Positions 17,967 to 25,095 of a DNA stretch of 64,000 nt are shown in pieces. Source of the DNA: an uncultured Roseiflexaceae bacterium (lineage in GTDB: Bacteria > Chloroflexota > Chloroflexia > Chloroflexales > Roseiflexaceae). How positions within the stretch are numbered: position 1 is the first letter of the stretch; each line of letters begins with the position of its first letter. The stretch lies in NCBI GenBank assembly GCA_937974195.1, contig CALJIC010000139.1, positions 1 through 64,000 of the forward strand. Direction: 5' to 3'. The notes below the pieces were generated by a model, which worked only from the letters and a program-made list of their open reading frames with translations, was not told where the DNA came from and did no database searches. The position numbers were made by a program, and so were the translations under genes.

Positions 17967-18386
17967 CTACTTCCCTATCCCCGTGGGTAAGAGGCACGCT
18001 CCGCCACTCCGGCACCCGCTCCGGGCACAGACCGCGAAAGCTCCGCCATCTCCCGTCTCTTCAGCCATCGTAGGGGTGCAGTGTGCCGCGCCCGCGCTGC
18101 GCCCTCCGCAGCAGGCCTTTACGCCACGCGGCACCGGCTCGCTGCCGAAGGCCACCAGGCCATGGGCGAGCGACGTCCAGGCGACGGTCGCGCTACCGAT
18201 CCCGCCCAGATCCACGTGGACTAACGCATACTCTGGGAAATAGGGAACCGTGGAGCGTGCCCGCGGGTTGACCCGCTGAACCGGAATGCGGCGGGAGAAC
18301 ACCTCGACCCCGAGCGACTCGACGTGCCGGGCCAGGGCGTCCTCTTTACGCGGCGTGCTGCGCAGGATATAGCGGTTCGAGGCCAT
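17967..18386 (-). CDS. NusG/RfaH-like antiterminator, NGN domain only (truncated or frameshifted)
   Basis: 139 residues. Residues 5-85 match the NGN domain of NusG paralogues that serve polysaccharide operons: 'RYILRSTPRKEDALARHVES', 'VEVFSRRIPVQRVNPRAR', 'VPYFPEYALVHVDL' and 'TSLAHGLVAFGSEPVP'. After residue 86 the sequence stops resembling the family (Cys/Gly-rich tail) and no KOW domain appears in any frame, so the gene looks truncated or frameshifted. It lies 77 bases after the BTAD regulator and 41 before the adaptor gene, at the head of the EPS locus, exactly where RfaH/LoaP-type antiterminators sit. It may be a decayed gene; a functional NGN-only protein is possible. Confidence 0.6.
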   Translation of the reverse strand: MASNRYILRSTPRKEDALARHVESLGVEVFSRRIPVQRVNPRARSTVPYFPEYALVHVDLGGIGSATVAWTSLAHGLVAFGSEPVPRGVKACCGGRSAGAAHCTPTMAEETGDGGAFAVCARSGCRSGGACLLPTGIGK

Positions 18387-18463
18387 GCGTACACTCTGTT
18401 AGGCTGAGATGCGGCCGCAATATACAGAGTGCGCCGTCGTGGCCTTTCGGCGGGAATGAAAAA

Positions 18464-19501
18464 CTATTCATACGCAGTCCGCGATCGAATGACTTCCGCG
18501 TATGTTCGCAGCACAATATCCTGACTCTCCAGGAGGTCCACCGAGTTGAGGCCAGCCTCGCGAAGGTAGCTGCGATAGACATACTCGAGCTCGCCGTAGT
18601 GGCCGAGCTGAGCGTAGGCGCGGATCAGCCAGCTGACAATATCGTCAGCCGCCGGATCCGCAGTCAGCGCCTGCAGGCAGATCAACGCGCAGCGCCGGTA
18701 CTCGGCGCGCGCGAAGGCGTGCTCGGCCAGCCGCTCGGCGGCGATCACGCAGTAGCTATTGAGCAGGTCACGGCGGGCGCGCATCCACCCGCTGCCGGGC
18801 AGAACGTCGGCCATGTAGGGGCCGGTGTAGCAGTCGAGCACCTGGGCGTAGAGCGGCGCGGCCGCCGCCAGCCCCTGGCTCTGCTCGATCTCAGTCGCCA
18901 GCTCGTAGGCCTGCTCGAACACCCGCACGTCGGTGTCGTAGAGCGCCGGGTTCAACACCCAGCGGTCTTCGACTTGGAAGAGCACCTGGTCGGACCACTC
19001 ATCGCCGCAGACGCGCGCCAGCACCTGGCGCAGGGTCGAGATCGTGCGCGCGACGCTCGCGGAGCTGGCGTGGCCATCCCACACAGCCTCGCCGATCGCC
19101 GCGCGGGTGGCGCCGTGCGAACCGCAGTACACCAGGTAGGCGAACGTCGCCTGCACCTTCTGCCACCCGGCCCGCCCACCCTCGACCGGCGACCAATCGC
19201 GCATGGTGAGACAGGTGCCGCGCACGTGCACCCGCAGCGGGCCAAGGCACGCGACGTAGATCCCCACGTCGCGCGGCTCCTCCGCCGGGCGGCCCGTGAA
19301 CGTGGCGAGCGTCTGCAGGGCCACCCGCGCCAGCCGCCGCACCTCGGAGTCGGCGTCCTGCGTCAGGTGTCGCAGCGCCTCCTGGCCGCGCGGCCCGTAG
19401 CTGCAGGCCAGCAGCGCGGACGTGTGCCGGCGCACATCGGGCAGCGGGTGCGTCAGCAGCGGCAGATACAAGCGAATCAGACTAGCGCTTGGATCGTTCA
19501 T
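18464..19501 (-). CDS. BTAD-domain (SARP-like) transcriptional regulator with HEAT-like N-terminus
   Basis: 345 residues from ATG 19501, preceded by GGAGG eight bases away; the longer reading to 19603 has no such site. Residues 1-65 look like two HEAT-type helical repeats ('LPLLTHPLPDVRRHTSALLACS', 'LTQDADSEVRRLARVALQTL'). Residues 80-190 are a winged-helix OmpR/SARP-like DNA-binding domain ('VACLGPLRVHVRGT', 'RAAIGEAVWDGHASSASVARTISTLRQVLA'). Residues 195-340 are the bacterial transcriptional activation domain (TPR-like, 'YDTDVRVFEQAYELA' ... 'LGHYGELEYVYRSYLREAGL'). It is co-directional with the EPS locus and probably its local activator (inferred). Confidence 0.8.
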   Translation of the reverse strand: MNDPSASLIRLYLPLLTHPLPDVRRHTSALLACSYGPRGQEALRHLTQDADSEVRRLARVALQTLATFTGRPAEEPRDVGIYVACLGPLRVHVRGTCLTMRDWSPVEGGRAGWQKVQATFAYLVYCGSHGATRAAIGEAVWDGHASSASVARTISTLRQVLARVCGDEWSDQVLFQVEDRWVLNPALYDTDVRVFEQAYELATEIEQSQGLAAAAPLYAQVLDCYTGPYMADVLPGSGWMRARRDLLNSYCVIAAERLAEHAFARAEYRRCALICLQALTADPAADDIVSWLIRAYAQLGHYGELEYVYRSYLREAGLNSVDLLESQDIVLRTYAEVIRSRTAYE

Positions 19502-20264
19502 ATGTAGTCCTCCGGGCTGGTGTGCATATAGCTTAGCCACCAGGCTCGGATCGCACATCGGAATGTGCGCTCTTTGTGGATAGGCGCACACGCGAGCTGA
19601 CATGGGGGCTCTTATAGGATCTTCCGCCTATTGCCGCGCGCCATGGTTGCTTCAATGGGGAAAAACCAGTTAAAATCGGCCCACAGCCGACTTTGGCAAC
19701 CGAAGGCATACGAAGCGAGCGGTCAACCCCGATCGCGGGCCACGAATGGGATCATGCGCCTAGGCCGGTGTGCCGTTTTCTCCAATGGCCGAGCTGTCAC
19801 GGGGTGCTAGGATGTGGTCGTAGATCGTGCCGGCGGCGCTAGGGTGAGGCGCAGAACAGGTGATCTCCAGCGCTACGCCGTGGAACGCGCAGGCCACGCT
19901 CTCGCGGCGGTATGGCAGCCGCATTGCCAAGAACTGCTTCAAGCTCTGCCCGTCGCCGGAGGATGTGTGCAGCCCAGTGCTAAACCTTGGGGAAGAACGT
20001 TTCGGATGGGCGAAGCGCGTGCCGCTCTCGGCAAGGCGTATGATCCTGGCACGATTTGCGCTGTGATAGGGACAGAAAAGGTGAAGACGCTCCGGAATCC
20101 CTTCTTCCGGCGCTGTGTGGCGAGAACGACGGAGAAATCGAACGAGGAGAACGTGCGGCCCTTCACGCCGTCCACCGCAGCGCCTGTGCGGACGGCGCGC
20201 TCGGGCAAGCGTACACCGTGGCACCGAGGACCGAAGGTTCGCCTGTGCTCAGCCGGCCGTCGGT
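19502..20264. other. 763-base region without a supportable gene
   Basis: Open frames occur on both strands (for example 19760-20224 minus and 19814-20356 plus). Their products are Arg/Pro/Ser-rich, have no family resemblance and no good ribosome-binding site, so I read them as chance. The stretch around 19640-19700 is AT-richer (an AAAAACC-AGTTAAAAT segment) and may carry the promoter of the BTAD gene. Decayed sequence at the edge of the EPS island is possible. Confidence 0.5.
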
Positions 20265-20933
20265 CTAGCGCGGCAGGTCGATCAGGCGGTGACGGTAGGC
20301 GTAGATCAGCAGCTCGGTGCGGTCGTCCACGCCGAGCTTGCCGAAGATCGAGGTGAGGTGGTGGCGCACGGTCGACTCACTGATCACCAGGCGCGCGGCG
20401 ATCTCGCGGTTGCGCAGGCCCTCGCCGATGAGGCTGATGACCTCGCGCTCGCGAGGGGTGAGCGAGTCGATCTTGGCCCGCTCGGGGTTGGGCGCGTGCG
20501 CCCCGCCTGGCCGGATGCGCTCGCGCAGCACCGCCGCGAGCAGCGCCCCGTCGAACCACACCTCGCCAGCGAAGACCGTCTCGACCGCCTTGATCAGCGT
20601 CTCGACGGCGCGGTCCTTCAGCACCAGGCCCATGGCGCCGTGTCTGACGACGTGCCGATGTATCTCCGGATCACGCAGGCCGGTGAGCACCAGCACCTGC
20701 ACGCCGGGCACAGTCACCAGCAGCTCGTCGATCAGATCGATGCCGTTCTCCTCGCCCAGGTCGAGGTCGAGCAGCACAAGGTCGGGGGCAGTGGAGGCGA
20801 CGACGGCGAGCGCCTCGGCGCGGTTCGACGCCTCACCAACGACTAGGAGGCCCGGGTGGCTCTCAAGCACCATTCGCACGCCGGCGCGCATGACGACATG
20901 ATCGTCAACCAGCACGATCCGGATGTTTCTCAT
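20265..20933 (-). CDS. NarL/FixJ-family response regulator (orphan)
   Basis: 222 residues from ATG 20933 (MRNIRIVLVDDHVVMRAG). Receiver domain 1-120: acidic pocket D10-D11, phospho-acceptor D56 in 'LVLLDLDLGEENG', switch Thr in 'VLVLTGLRD', Lys in 'LVLKDRA'. LuxR-type helix-turn-helix at about 158-215 ('LTPREREVISLIGEGLRNREIAARLVISESTVRHHLTSIF'). No histidine kinase gene adjoins it; partner unknown. A CCACCTG-C-CAGGTGG palindrome lies 30 bases upstream of its start (20963-20977) and may be an autoregulatory site. It diverges from the MmyB-type regulator. Confidence 0.92.
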   Translation of the reverse strand: MRNIRIVLVDDHVVMRAGVRMVLESHPGLLVVGEASNRAEALAVVASTAPDLVLLDLDLGEENGIDLIDELLVTVPGVQVLVLTGLRDPEIHRHVVRHGAMGLVLKDRAVETLIKAVETVFAGEVWFDGALLAAVLRERIRPGGAHAPNPERAKIDSLTPREREVISLIGEGLRNREIAARLVISESTVRHHLTSIFGKLGVDDRTELLIYAYRHRLIDLPR

Positions 20934-20962
20934 CAACGCCTCGGTGCGCTGCAGAGCTTCGA

Positions 20963-20977
20963 CCACCTGCCAGGTGG
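20963..20977. promoter_or_regulatory. Palindrome CCACCTG-C-CAGGTGG upstream of the response regulator
   Basis: Perfect seven-base arms around one base, 30 bases before the response-regulator start codon. A dimer binding site is plausible; no identity of the binder is claimed. Confidence 0.4.
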
Positions 20978-21190
20978 AGATTCTGAAGTATGTGTATTGC
21001 AATTGTGCGACGGAATCGCGCGGCTGACAATCCCTGGCGTTATCAGTTTTCAGAATCCGAAAACGAGCCGCTGTCTCAACGTGGTCAGGTGGGCGAGGCC
21101 CGCCGCGATCCTGTTTTCTGCCGTCGGGTATAGGGCAAGGCCGGCGCGCCAGCCGTCTTTCGGACACGGCTGACGCTGCGGCGCTGCGGC

Positions 21191-21250
21191 ATCCGCCGCG
21201 GAAAAGGAGTGTTCCGGGGGAGGCGATGCCTTCCCAAACCCCTCCAGAGG
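21191..21250 (+). repeat. Interspersed palindromic repeat copy
   Basis: GGAAAAGGAG followed by GGGGAGGC-GAT-GCCTTCCC (arms 21217-21224 and 21228-21235, one G.T pair) and AAACCCCTCC. The same order of blocks recurs at 55275-55320 and on the minus strand at 51357-51395. Confidence 0.6.
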
Positions 21251-21299
21251 GTGAGGGAGCGTAGCCACCGCGCACCCCGCGTTACCGACAGGAGCCGGC

Positions 21300-22133
21300 A
21301 TGACGGAGAGCTACGACCAGGCGGTAGGACGTATCCTGCGCAGGCTGCGCCACCAGCGCCATCTGACGCTGCGCGCCGCCGCGCAGCTGCTGTGCACGTC
21401 CGCGCCGGTCCTCTCGCGCAAGGAGCGCGGCCAGGACCGGATCGAGCGCGAGGACATCGCGGAGGCGGTCCACGCCTACGACCTATCACCGTGGGAGGCC
21501 TACGAGCTCTGGACTGCGGCCGGCTTCATCCCCGAGCCGACGCGCCAGCCGCCGCTGGCGTACGACGTCCGCTCGTTCGCCGAGTCGCTCCTGCCCGGCC
21601 TGCGCTTCCCGGCCCTGCTCCTGGACACGCTCGGCTACATCATCGCCTGGAACGAGGGATTCGAGACGCTCTGGGGCCTGAGCCGCAGCATCAGCGAGCG
21701 CATCCACATGGTCGACGAGCTCTTCACGTCCAACGCGCGCGAGCGCCTCGGCGGGCACTGGGGGCGGTACATCTGCCAGACGCTGCGGGTCTTCTACCTC
21801 AAGACGCTGCCGATCGCGAACGACCCGGCCTTCCGCGAGCTGCTGGCACAGCTGGCCGAACGCCACGACCCTGACTTCACGCAGTTCTGGAACGAGACCC
21901 ACCGCAGCCAGGCGCCGGAGCACCTCCTCCCCCCGACCGACATCGGGCCGATCATCTGCAGCCACACGAGCCCGTTCGGGCCGATCGAGTACACCGTGCT
22001 GCAGAGCATCGTCCACTTCTTCCCCCTGCCCTACGACCTGATCGTCTACGTCCCCCTCGGCGCCGAGAACAACCAGCGCTACTTCCGCCTGGTCGAGTCG
22101 CAGGCGAGCGACCGGGTGTACGTGCGCGTCTAG
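21300..22133 (+). CDS. XRE-family regulator with MmyB-like C-terminal domain
   Basis: 277 residues. Residues 5-70 form a Cro/CI-type helix-turn-helix ('VGRILRRLRHQRHLTLRAAAQLLCTSAPVLSRKERG'). Residues 90-275 fit the MmyB-like ligand-binding region (a PAS-like fold): 'LLPGLRFPALLLDTLGYIIAWNEGFETLWGL' and 'YTVLQSIVHFFPLPYDLIVYVPLGAENNQRYFRLVE'. Known MmyB-type proteins sense small hydrophobic or fatty-acid-like ligands; the ligand here is unknown. It precedes the catalase gene on the same strand by 125 bases and may control it (inferred). Confidence 0.82.
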   Translation: MTESYDQAVGRILRRLRHQRHLTLRAAAQLLCTSAPVLSRKERGQDRIEREDIAEAVHAYDLSPWEAYELWTAAGFIPEPTRQPPLAYDVRSFAESLLPGLRFPALLLDTLGYIIAWNEGFETLWGLSRSISERIHMVDELFTSNARERLGGHWGRYICQTLRVFYLKTLPIANDPAFRELLAQLAERHDPDFTQFWNETHRSQAPEHLLPPTDIGPIICSHTSPFGPIEYTVLQSIVHFFPLPYDLIVYVPLGAENNQRYFRLVESQASDRVYVRV

Positions 22134-22192
22134 CGCAGGAGCCATCTCGCAAATTGCGCCAAGGCCGGCCGCCGGTCTGGCCGGTCATGGCG

Positions 22193-22198
22193 TATACT
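22193..22198 (+). promoter_or_regulatory. Candidate -10 element upstream of catalase
   Basis: TATACT, 61 bases before the catalase start, in a GC-rich setting. No convincing -35 box lies 16-18 bases upstream, so the call is weak. Confidence 0.3.
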
Positions 22199-22258
22199 AC
22201 CGGCTACACATGCGCCAGGGCCGGCACCTAGCGCAGCGAGGGAAGGGAGTTACCCCCA

Positions 22259-23989
22259 ATGGCAGAAAACGGGAAGAAGCAGGACGGCCTGGCGGACAAC
22301 GGCAGGAAGCCCGAAGGCGCGCAGGAATCCAGCCGGGTGCTGACCAACCGGCAGGGCCACCCGATCACCAACAACCAGTCGCAGCGGACGGTCGGCAGCC
22401 GCGGGCCGGCGACGCTCGAGAACTACCAGTTTCTGGAGAAGATCAGCCACTTCGACCGGGAGCGCATCCCCGAGCGGGTGGTCCACGCGCGCGGGTTCGT
22501 CTGCTACGGCGAGTTCGAGGCCACCGGCAAGATCGGCGACGAGCCGGCCTCGAAGTACACCCGCGCCAAGCTGTTCCAGGAGCCGGGCAAGAAGACGCCG
22601 CTCGCCATCCGCTTCTCGACCGTGATCGGCGGCCGCGACTCCTCCGAGGTCGCGCGCGACCCGCGCGGCTTCGCGGTCAAGTTCTACACCGAGGACGGCA
22701 ACTGGGACCTGGTCGGCAACAACCTGCCGGTGTTCTTCATCCGCGACGCGATCAAGTTCCCGGACGTCATCCACTCGCTCAAGCCGGACCCGGTGACCTT
22801 CCGCCAGGAGCCGAACCGCATCTTCGACTTCATGAGCCAGACGCCCGAGTCGATGCACATGCTGACGCACCTGTTCAGCCCGCGCGGCATCCCGGCCAGC
22901 TACCGGCACATGGAGGGCTTTGGCGTCAACACCTACAAGATGGTCAACGCCCAGGGCGACACGGTGCTGGTGAAGTACCACTTCCACCCGCGCTGCGGCG
23001 TGGCCAGCCTCACCGCCGAGGAGGCGGCCAAGGTGCAGGGGCAGGACCTGGGGTCGGCCTCGAAGGACCTGTACGAGTCGATCGAGCGCGGCAGCTACCC
23101 GCAGTGGGACGTCTACGTCCAGATCATGGAGGACCACGAGCACCCCGAGCTGGACTGGGACCCGCTGGACGACACCAAGATCTGGCCGGAGCACCAGTTC
23201 CCGCTGCGCAAGATCGGCGTGATGACGCTGAACCGCAACGTCAAGGACTTCCACAACGAGAACGAGCAGATCGCCTTCGGCACCGGCGTGCTGGTGGACG
23301 GGCTGGACTTCTCGGACGACAAGATGCTGGTCGGCCGGACCTTCTCGTACTCGGACACCCAGCGCTACCGCGTCGGCCCGAACTACCTGCAGCTGCCGGT
23401 CAACCAGCCGCGGGTGCCAGTGGCGACCAACCAGCGCGGCGGCCAGATGTCGTACGGCGTGGACCTGGCCGAAGGGCAGAACCCGCACGTCAACTACGAG
23501 CCGTCCATCCACAACGGCCTGCACGTCTCGCCGCGCCCCGAGCCGAACAACCCGCCCGAGATCCGCGGCCGTCTGACGCGCAGCGTGATCGAGCGGCGCA
23601 ACGACTACGCGCAGGCGCGCGGGCGCTACAGCACCATGATGGACTGGGAGCGCGACGACCTGGTCAAGAACATGGGCGACCTGCTCGGCCAGTGCGAGCG
23701 CGATGTCCAGCTGCGCATGCTCTGGCACCTGCTGCTGGTCCACGACGACTACGGGAACCGGGTCGGGCTGGCGCTCGGCCTGTCGGCCGACGACGTCCGC
23801 GACCTCGGGCCGCTGCCCGGCCAGGTGCTGACGGAGGAAGACCAGCGGCGGCTGCAGAGCCTCGGGCGGAACGACGACGTGATCGACCCGGCGGCCTGGG
23901 GGCAGTGGACCGGCTCGGTGACGAACCGCCGCGCGGCCGCTGAGGAGGTGCTCGGCGGCACGCTGGACAGCGTGGGCGCGCTGCAGTAG
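22259..23989 (+). CDS. katA: Monofunctional heme catalase
   Basis: 576 residues; converts hydrogen peroxide to water and oxygen. Distal His is H76 in 'RVVHARG', the catalytic Asn lies in 'DLVGNNLPVFFIRD' (about 154), and the proximal heme ligand is Y364 in R360-x3-Y ('RTFSYSDTQRYRVGPNY'). The core (about 45-420) is followed by a 150-residue helical tail, shorter than the flavodoxin-like tail of large-subunit catalases, so this is a small-subunit type with a charged, Asn-rich N-terminal extension of about 25 residues ('NGKKQDGLADNGRKPEG'). No signal peptide: cytoplasmic. A strong hairpin follows the stop codon. It lies beside another peroxide-type enzyme (the AhpD-like gene). Confidence 0.95.
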   Translation: MAENGKKQDGLADNGRKPEGAQESSRVLTNRQGHPITNNQSQRTVGSRGPATLENYQFLEKISHFDRERIPERVVHARGFVCYGEFEATGKIGDEPASKYTRAKLFQEPGKKTPLAIRFSTVIGGRDSSEVARDPRGFAVKFYTEDGNWDLVGNNLPVFFIRDAIKFPDVIHSLKPDPVTFRQEPNRIFDFMSQTPESMHMLTHLFSPRGIPASYRHMEGFGVNTYKMVNAQGDTVLVKYHFHPRCGVASLTAEEAAKVQGQDLGSASKDLYESIERGSYPQWDVYVQIMEDHEHPELDWDPLDDTKIWPEHQFPLRKIGVMTLNRNVKDFHNENEQIAFGTGVLVDGLDFSDDKMLVGRTFSYSDTQRYRVGPNYLQLPVNQPRVPVATNQRGGQMSYGVDLAEGQNPHVNYEPSIHNGLHVSPRPEPNNPPEIRGRLTRSVIERRNDYAQARGRYSTMMDWERDDLVKNMGDLLGQCERDVQLRMLWHLLLVHDDYGNRVGLALGLSADDVRDLGPLPGQVLTEEDQRRLQSLGRNDDVIDPAAWGQWTGSVTNRRAAAEEVLGGTLDSVGALQ

Positions 23990-24016
23990 GCCTCACCGCC
24001 GCGTACCTCCCGTCAG

Positions 24017-24070
24017 ATAAGGAATGGTGGGTGCGGTGAAGCCGCTGCACCCACCATTCCTTATTTTGGG
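24017..24070 (+). terminator. Rho-independent terminator of the catalase gene
   Basis: Perfect 18-bp stem (arms 24017-24034 and 24047-24064, AAGGAATGGTGGGTGC-type arm) with a 12-base loop that can pair further, ending in TTATTTT. It lies 28 bases after the catalase stop. Confidence 0.85.
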
Positions 24071-24097
24071 TCTTGACAGCTCTGCCGCTTTATTGTA

Positions 24098-24172
24098 ATA
24101 TTGACACTAACGAACGAGGGCGCCTTCAGTCCTCATTTCTTTTGGCTCGTAGATAGTGTCAATATAACACTA
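24098..24172 (+). promoter_or_regulatory. AT-rich operator/promoter with three TAGTGT/ACACTA half-sites
   Basis: A 12-bp inverted repeat ATATTGACACTA (24098-24109) / TAGTGTCAATAT (24154-24165) is spaced 56 bases centre to centre. The second site forms its own dyad TAGTGT-N7-ACACTA (24154-24159 and 24167-24172). A possible promoter lies within: TTGGCT at 24142-24147 and TATAAC at 24163-24168 (15-base spacer). The element sits 38 bases before the start of the small membrane-protein gene, so a repressor with looping between two sites is plausible. Confidence 0.55.
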
Positions 24173-24209
24173 AATATCGGGTGCGAAGCGGCGCCCGGAG
24201 GAGGGCACA

Positions 24210-24413
24210 ATGGAAGTTCTGCTGCTGGTCGGGCTGGTGGCGCTGTTCACGATGATGCTCGCGGGCGGCGGGCACCAGCCGGCGCCGCACGCCCCGAAGG
24301 TGATCTACGTCGTCGCCGAGCCGCACAAGGCGCCCGAGCAGGGCCAGGGAGGCTGCCTGCTGCTATTCGCCATCGGCGCCATCGCCCTGCTCGCCCTGAG
24401 CCTCCCGACCTAG
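24210..24413 (+). CDS. Small two-helix membrane protein, function unknown
   Basis: 67 residues. It starts after a strong GGAGGAGG site and consists of a hydrophobic N-terminal helix (1-20, 'LLLVGLVALFTMMLAGG'), a His/Pro/Lys-rich loop (22-45) and a second helix (47-65, 'GCLLLFAIGAIALLALSL'). I do not recognise a family. It is preceded by an unusual AT-rich operator and lies between catalase and the AhpD-like gene, so it may belong to a stress response (inferred). Confidence 0.65.
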   Translation: MEVLLLVGLVALFTMMLAGGGHQPAPHAPKVIYVVAEPHKAPEQGQGGCLLLFAIGAIALLALSLPT

Positions 24414-24430
24414 AAGGTGCGCCACAAGCC

Positions 24431-24457
24431 GTGCGGGCCAGCACGCTGCGCCCGCAC
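24431..24457. terminator. Bidirectional hairpin between convergent genes
   Basis: GTGCGGGC (24431-24438) pairs with GCCCGCAC (24450-24457), 11-base loop, between the ends of the small membrane-protein gene and the AhpD-like gene. No T run. Confidence 0.45.
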
Positions 24458-24475
24458 ACCACCGGCGGCCGGCCG

Positions 24476-25078
24476 CTACTCCTCGGGCGGCGCGTACCCG
24501 TGGGCGGCCATCCGCTTGCCCATCGCGTCGTACACCGCGGCCGGCAAGTCGTGGACGCCGGTCGCGTCGATCCAGGTGTTGTAGAACTGGAACAGCGCGC
24601 AGACGGTGATCGCGTCGTACAGCGCCTCCTCGCTCCACCCCGCCGCCTTGGCCTCGTCGATGTCCGCCTGGCGGATCTGCGTCGAGTCCTCGACAATCTT
24701 GGCGATCAGGTGGAACAGCGCCCGCTCCTGCTCCGAGCAGGGCGCGGTGGTGTAGTCATCGAGGACGGCGTCAACGAGCGCCCGGTCCCCCAACAGCTCC
24801 GCCGCGACCGCGGCGTGCGAGCCTATTCAGAACGGGCACTCGTTCCGGCGCGATGTGAAGGCCGCGATCAGCTCGCGCAGCCCCGGCGAGAGCGGCGACG
24901 GGCCACGCAGCACGGCGTGCGTAAAGCGCGACAGGTGGTCGGTCCAGGCCGGCTTGAACGCCAGCAGGTAGCGGATCTGCGGCACTGGCATGCCGGACGC
25001 CCGCGCCTGCCGGATCAGGTCGGCGTACATGCCGGAGCCCTGGTGCTCCTCGACCTCCCGCAGGTACATTGGCTCCAT
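24476..25078 (-). CDS. AhpD/carboxymuconolactone-decarboxylase-like peroxidase, probable selenoprotein (TGA = Sec84)
   Basis: Two halves share one frame and are separated by a single TGA at 24829-24827. Read through, the product is 200 residues from ATG 25078: 'MPVPQIRYLLAFKPAWTDHL', 'GPSPLSPGLRELIAAFTSRRNE', then C81-P-F-U84-I-G-S-H88, 'AAVAAELLGDRALVDAVL', 'LHLIAK'-like helices and 'GWSEEALYDAITVCALFQFYNTWID'. C-x2-C-x3-H is the AhpD-family catalytic motif, so the TGA falls precisely on the resolving/peroxidatic cysteine. A hairpin with a GGUC apical loop starts soon after (see SECIS entry). The second half has no ATG with a ribosome-binding site. Alternatives are a one-base nonsense mutation or a sequencing error (TGC/TGT to TGA). 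It follows the membrane-protein gene by 17 bases. Confidence 0.75.
24796..24822 (-). promoter_or_regulatory. Candidate bacterial SECIS element downstream of the in-frame TGA
   Basis: On the minus strand, 4 bases after the TGA, GCUC (24822-24819) pairs with GAGC (24799-24796). A 3-base bulge follows, then CGCCGC (24815-24810) pairs with GCGGCG (24805-24800), closing a four-base loop GGUC (24809-24806). The loop begins 17 bases after the TGA. Known bSECIS elements have a short apical loop with G at its first positions about 16-37 bases after UGA, and the E. coli fdhF element shows GGUC in the loop. High GC makes chance hairpins common, hence the moderate score. Confidence 0.6.
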
Positions 25079-25095
25079 ATCTCTCCCTTCACCGC

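Larger units (their letters stand above)
20934..21299. other. Divergent intergenic region (response regulator / MmyB-type regulator)
   Basis: Holds a perfect 7-bp palindrome with 1-base centre at 20963-20977, a 9-bp inverted repeat GATTCTGAA/TTCAGAATC at 20979-20987 and 21049-21057, and an interspersed palindromic repeat at about 21191-21250. Promoters for both divergent regulators should lie here; no consensus pair is convincing. Confidence 0.5.

Noticed and set aside
17926..18015. Longer N-terminus of the HlyD-like adaptor
   Set aside because: The added 30 residues precede an otherwise normal N-terminal membrane helix and overlap the end of the NusG-like gene; ATG 17925 has a good AGGAG.
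19760..20224. 154-codon minus-strand frame in the gap after the BTAD gene
   Set aside because: Arg/Ser/Pro-rich product, no good ribosome-binding site, no motif; treated as chance.
22210..23943. 577-codon frame and 22250-23743 antisense frame over catalase
   Set aside because: Out-of-frame shadows of catalase, whose active-site residues are complete in another frame.
24476..24793. Separate 105-residue protein starting inside the AhpD-like gene
   Set aside because: Its only start would be a TTG without a ribosome-binding site in the middle of a conserved domain; one read-through protein of 200 residues fits the family far better.
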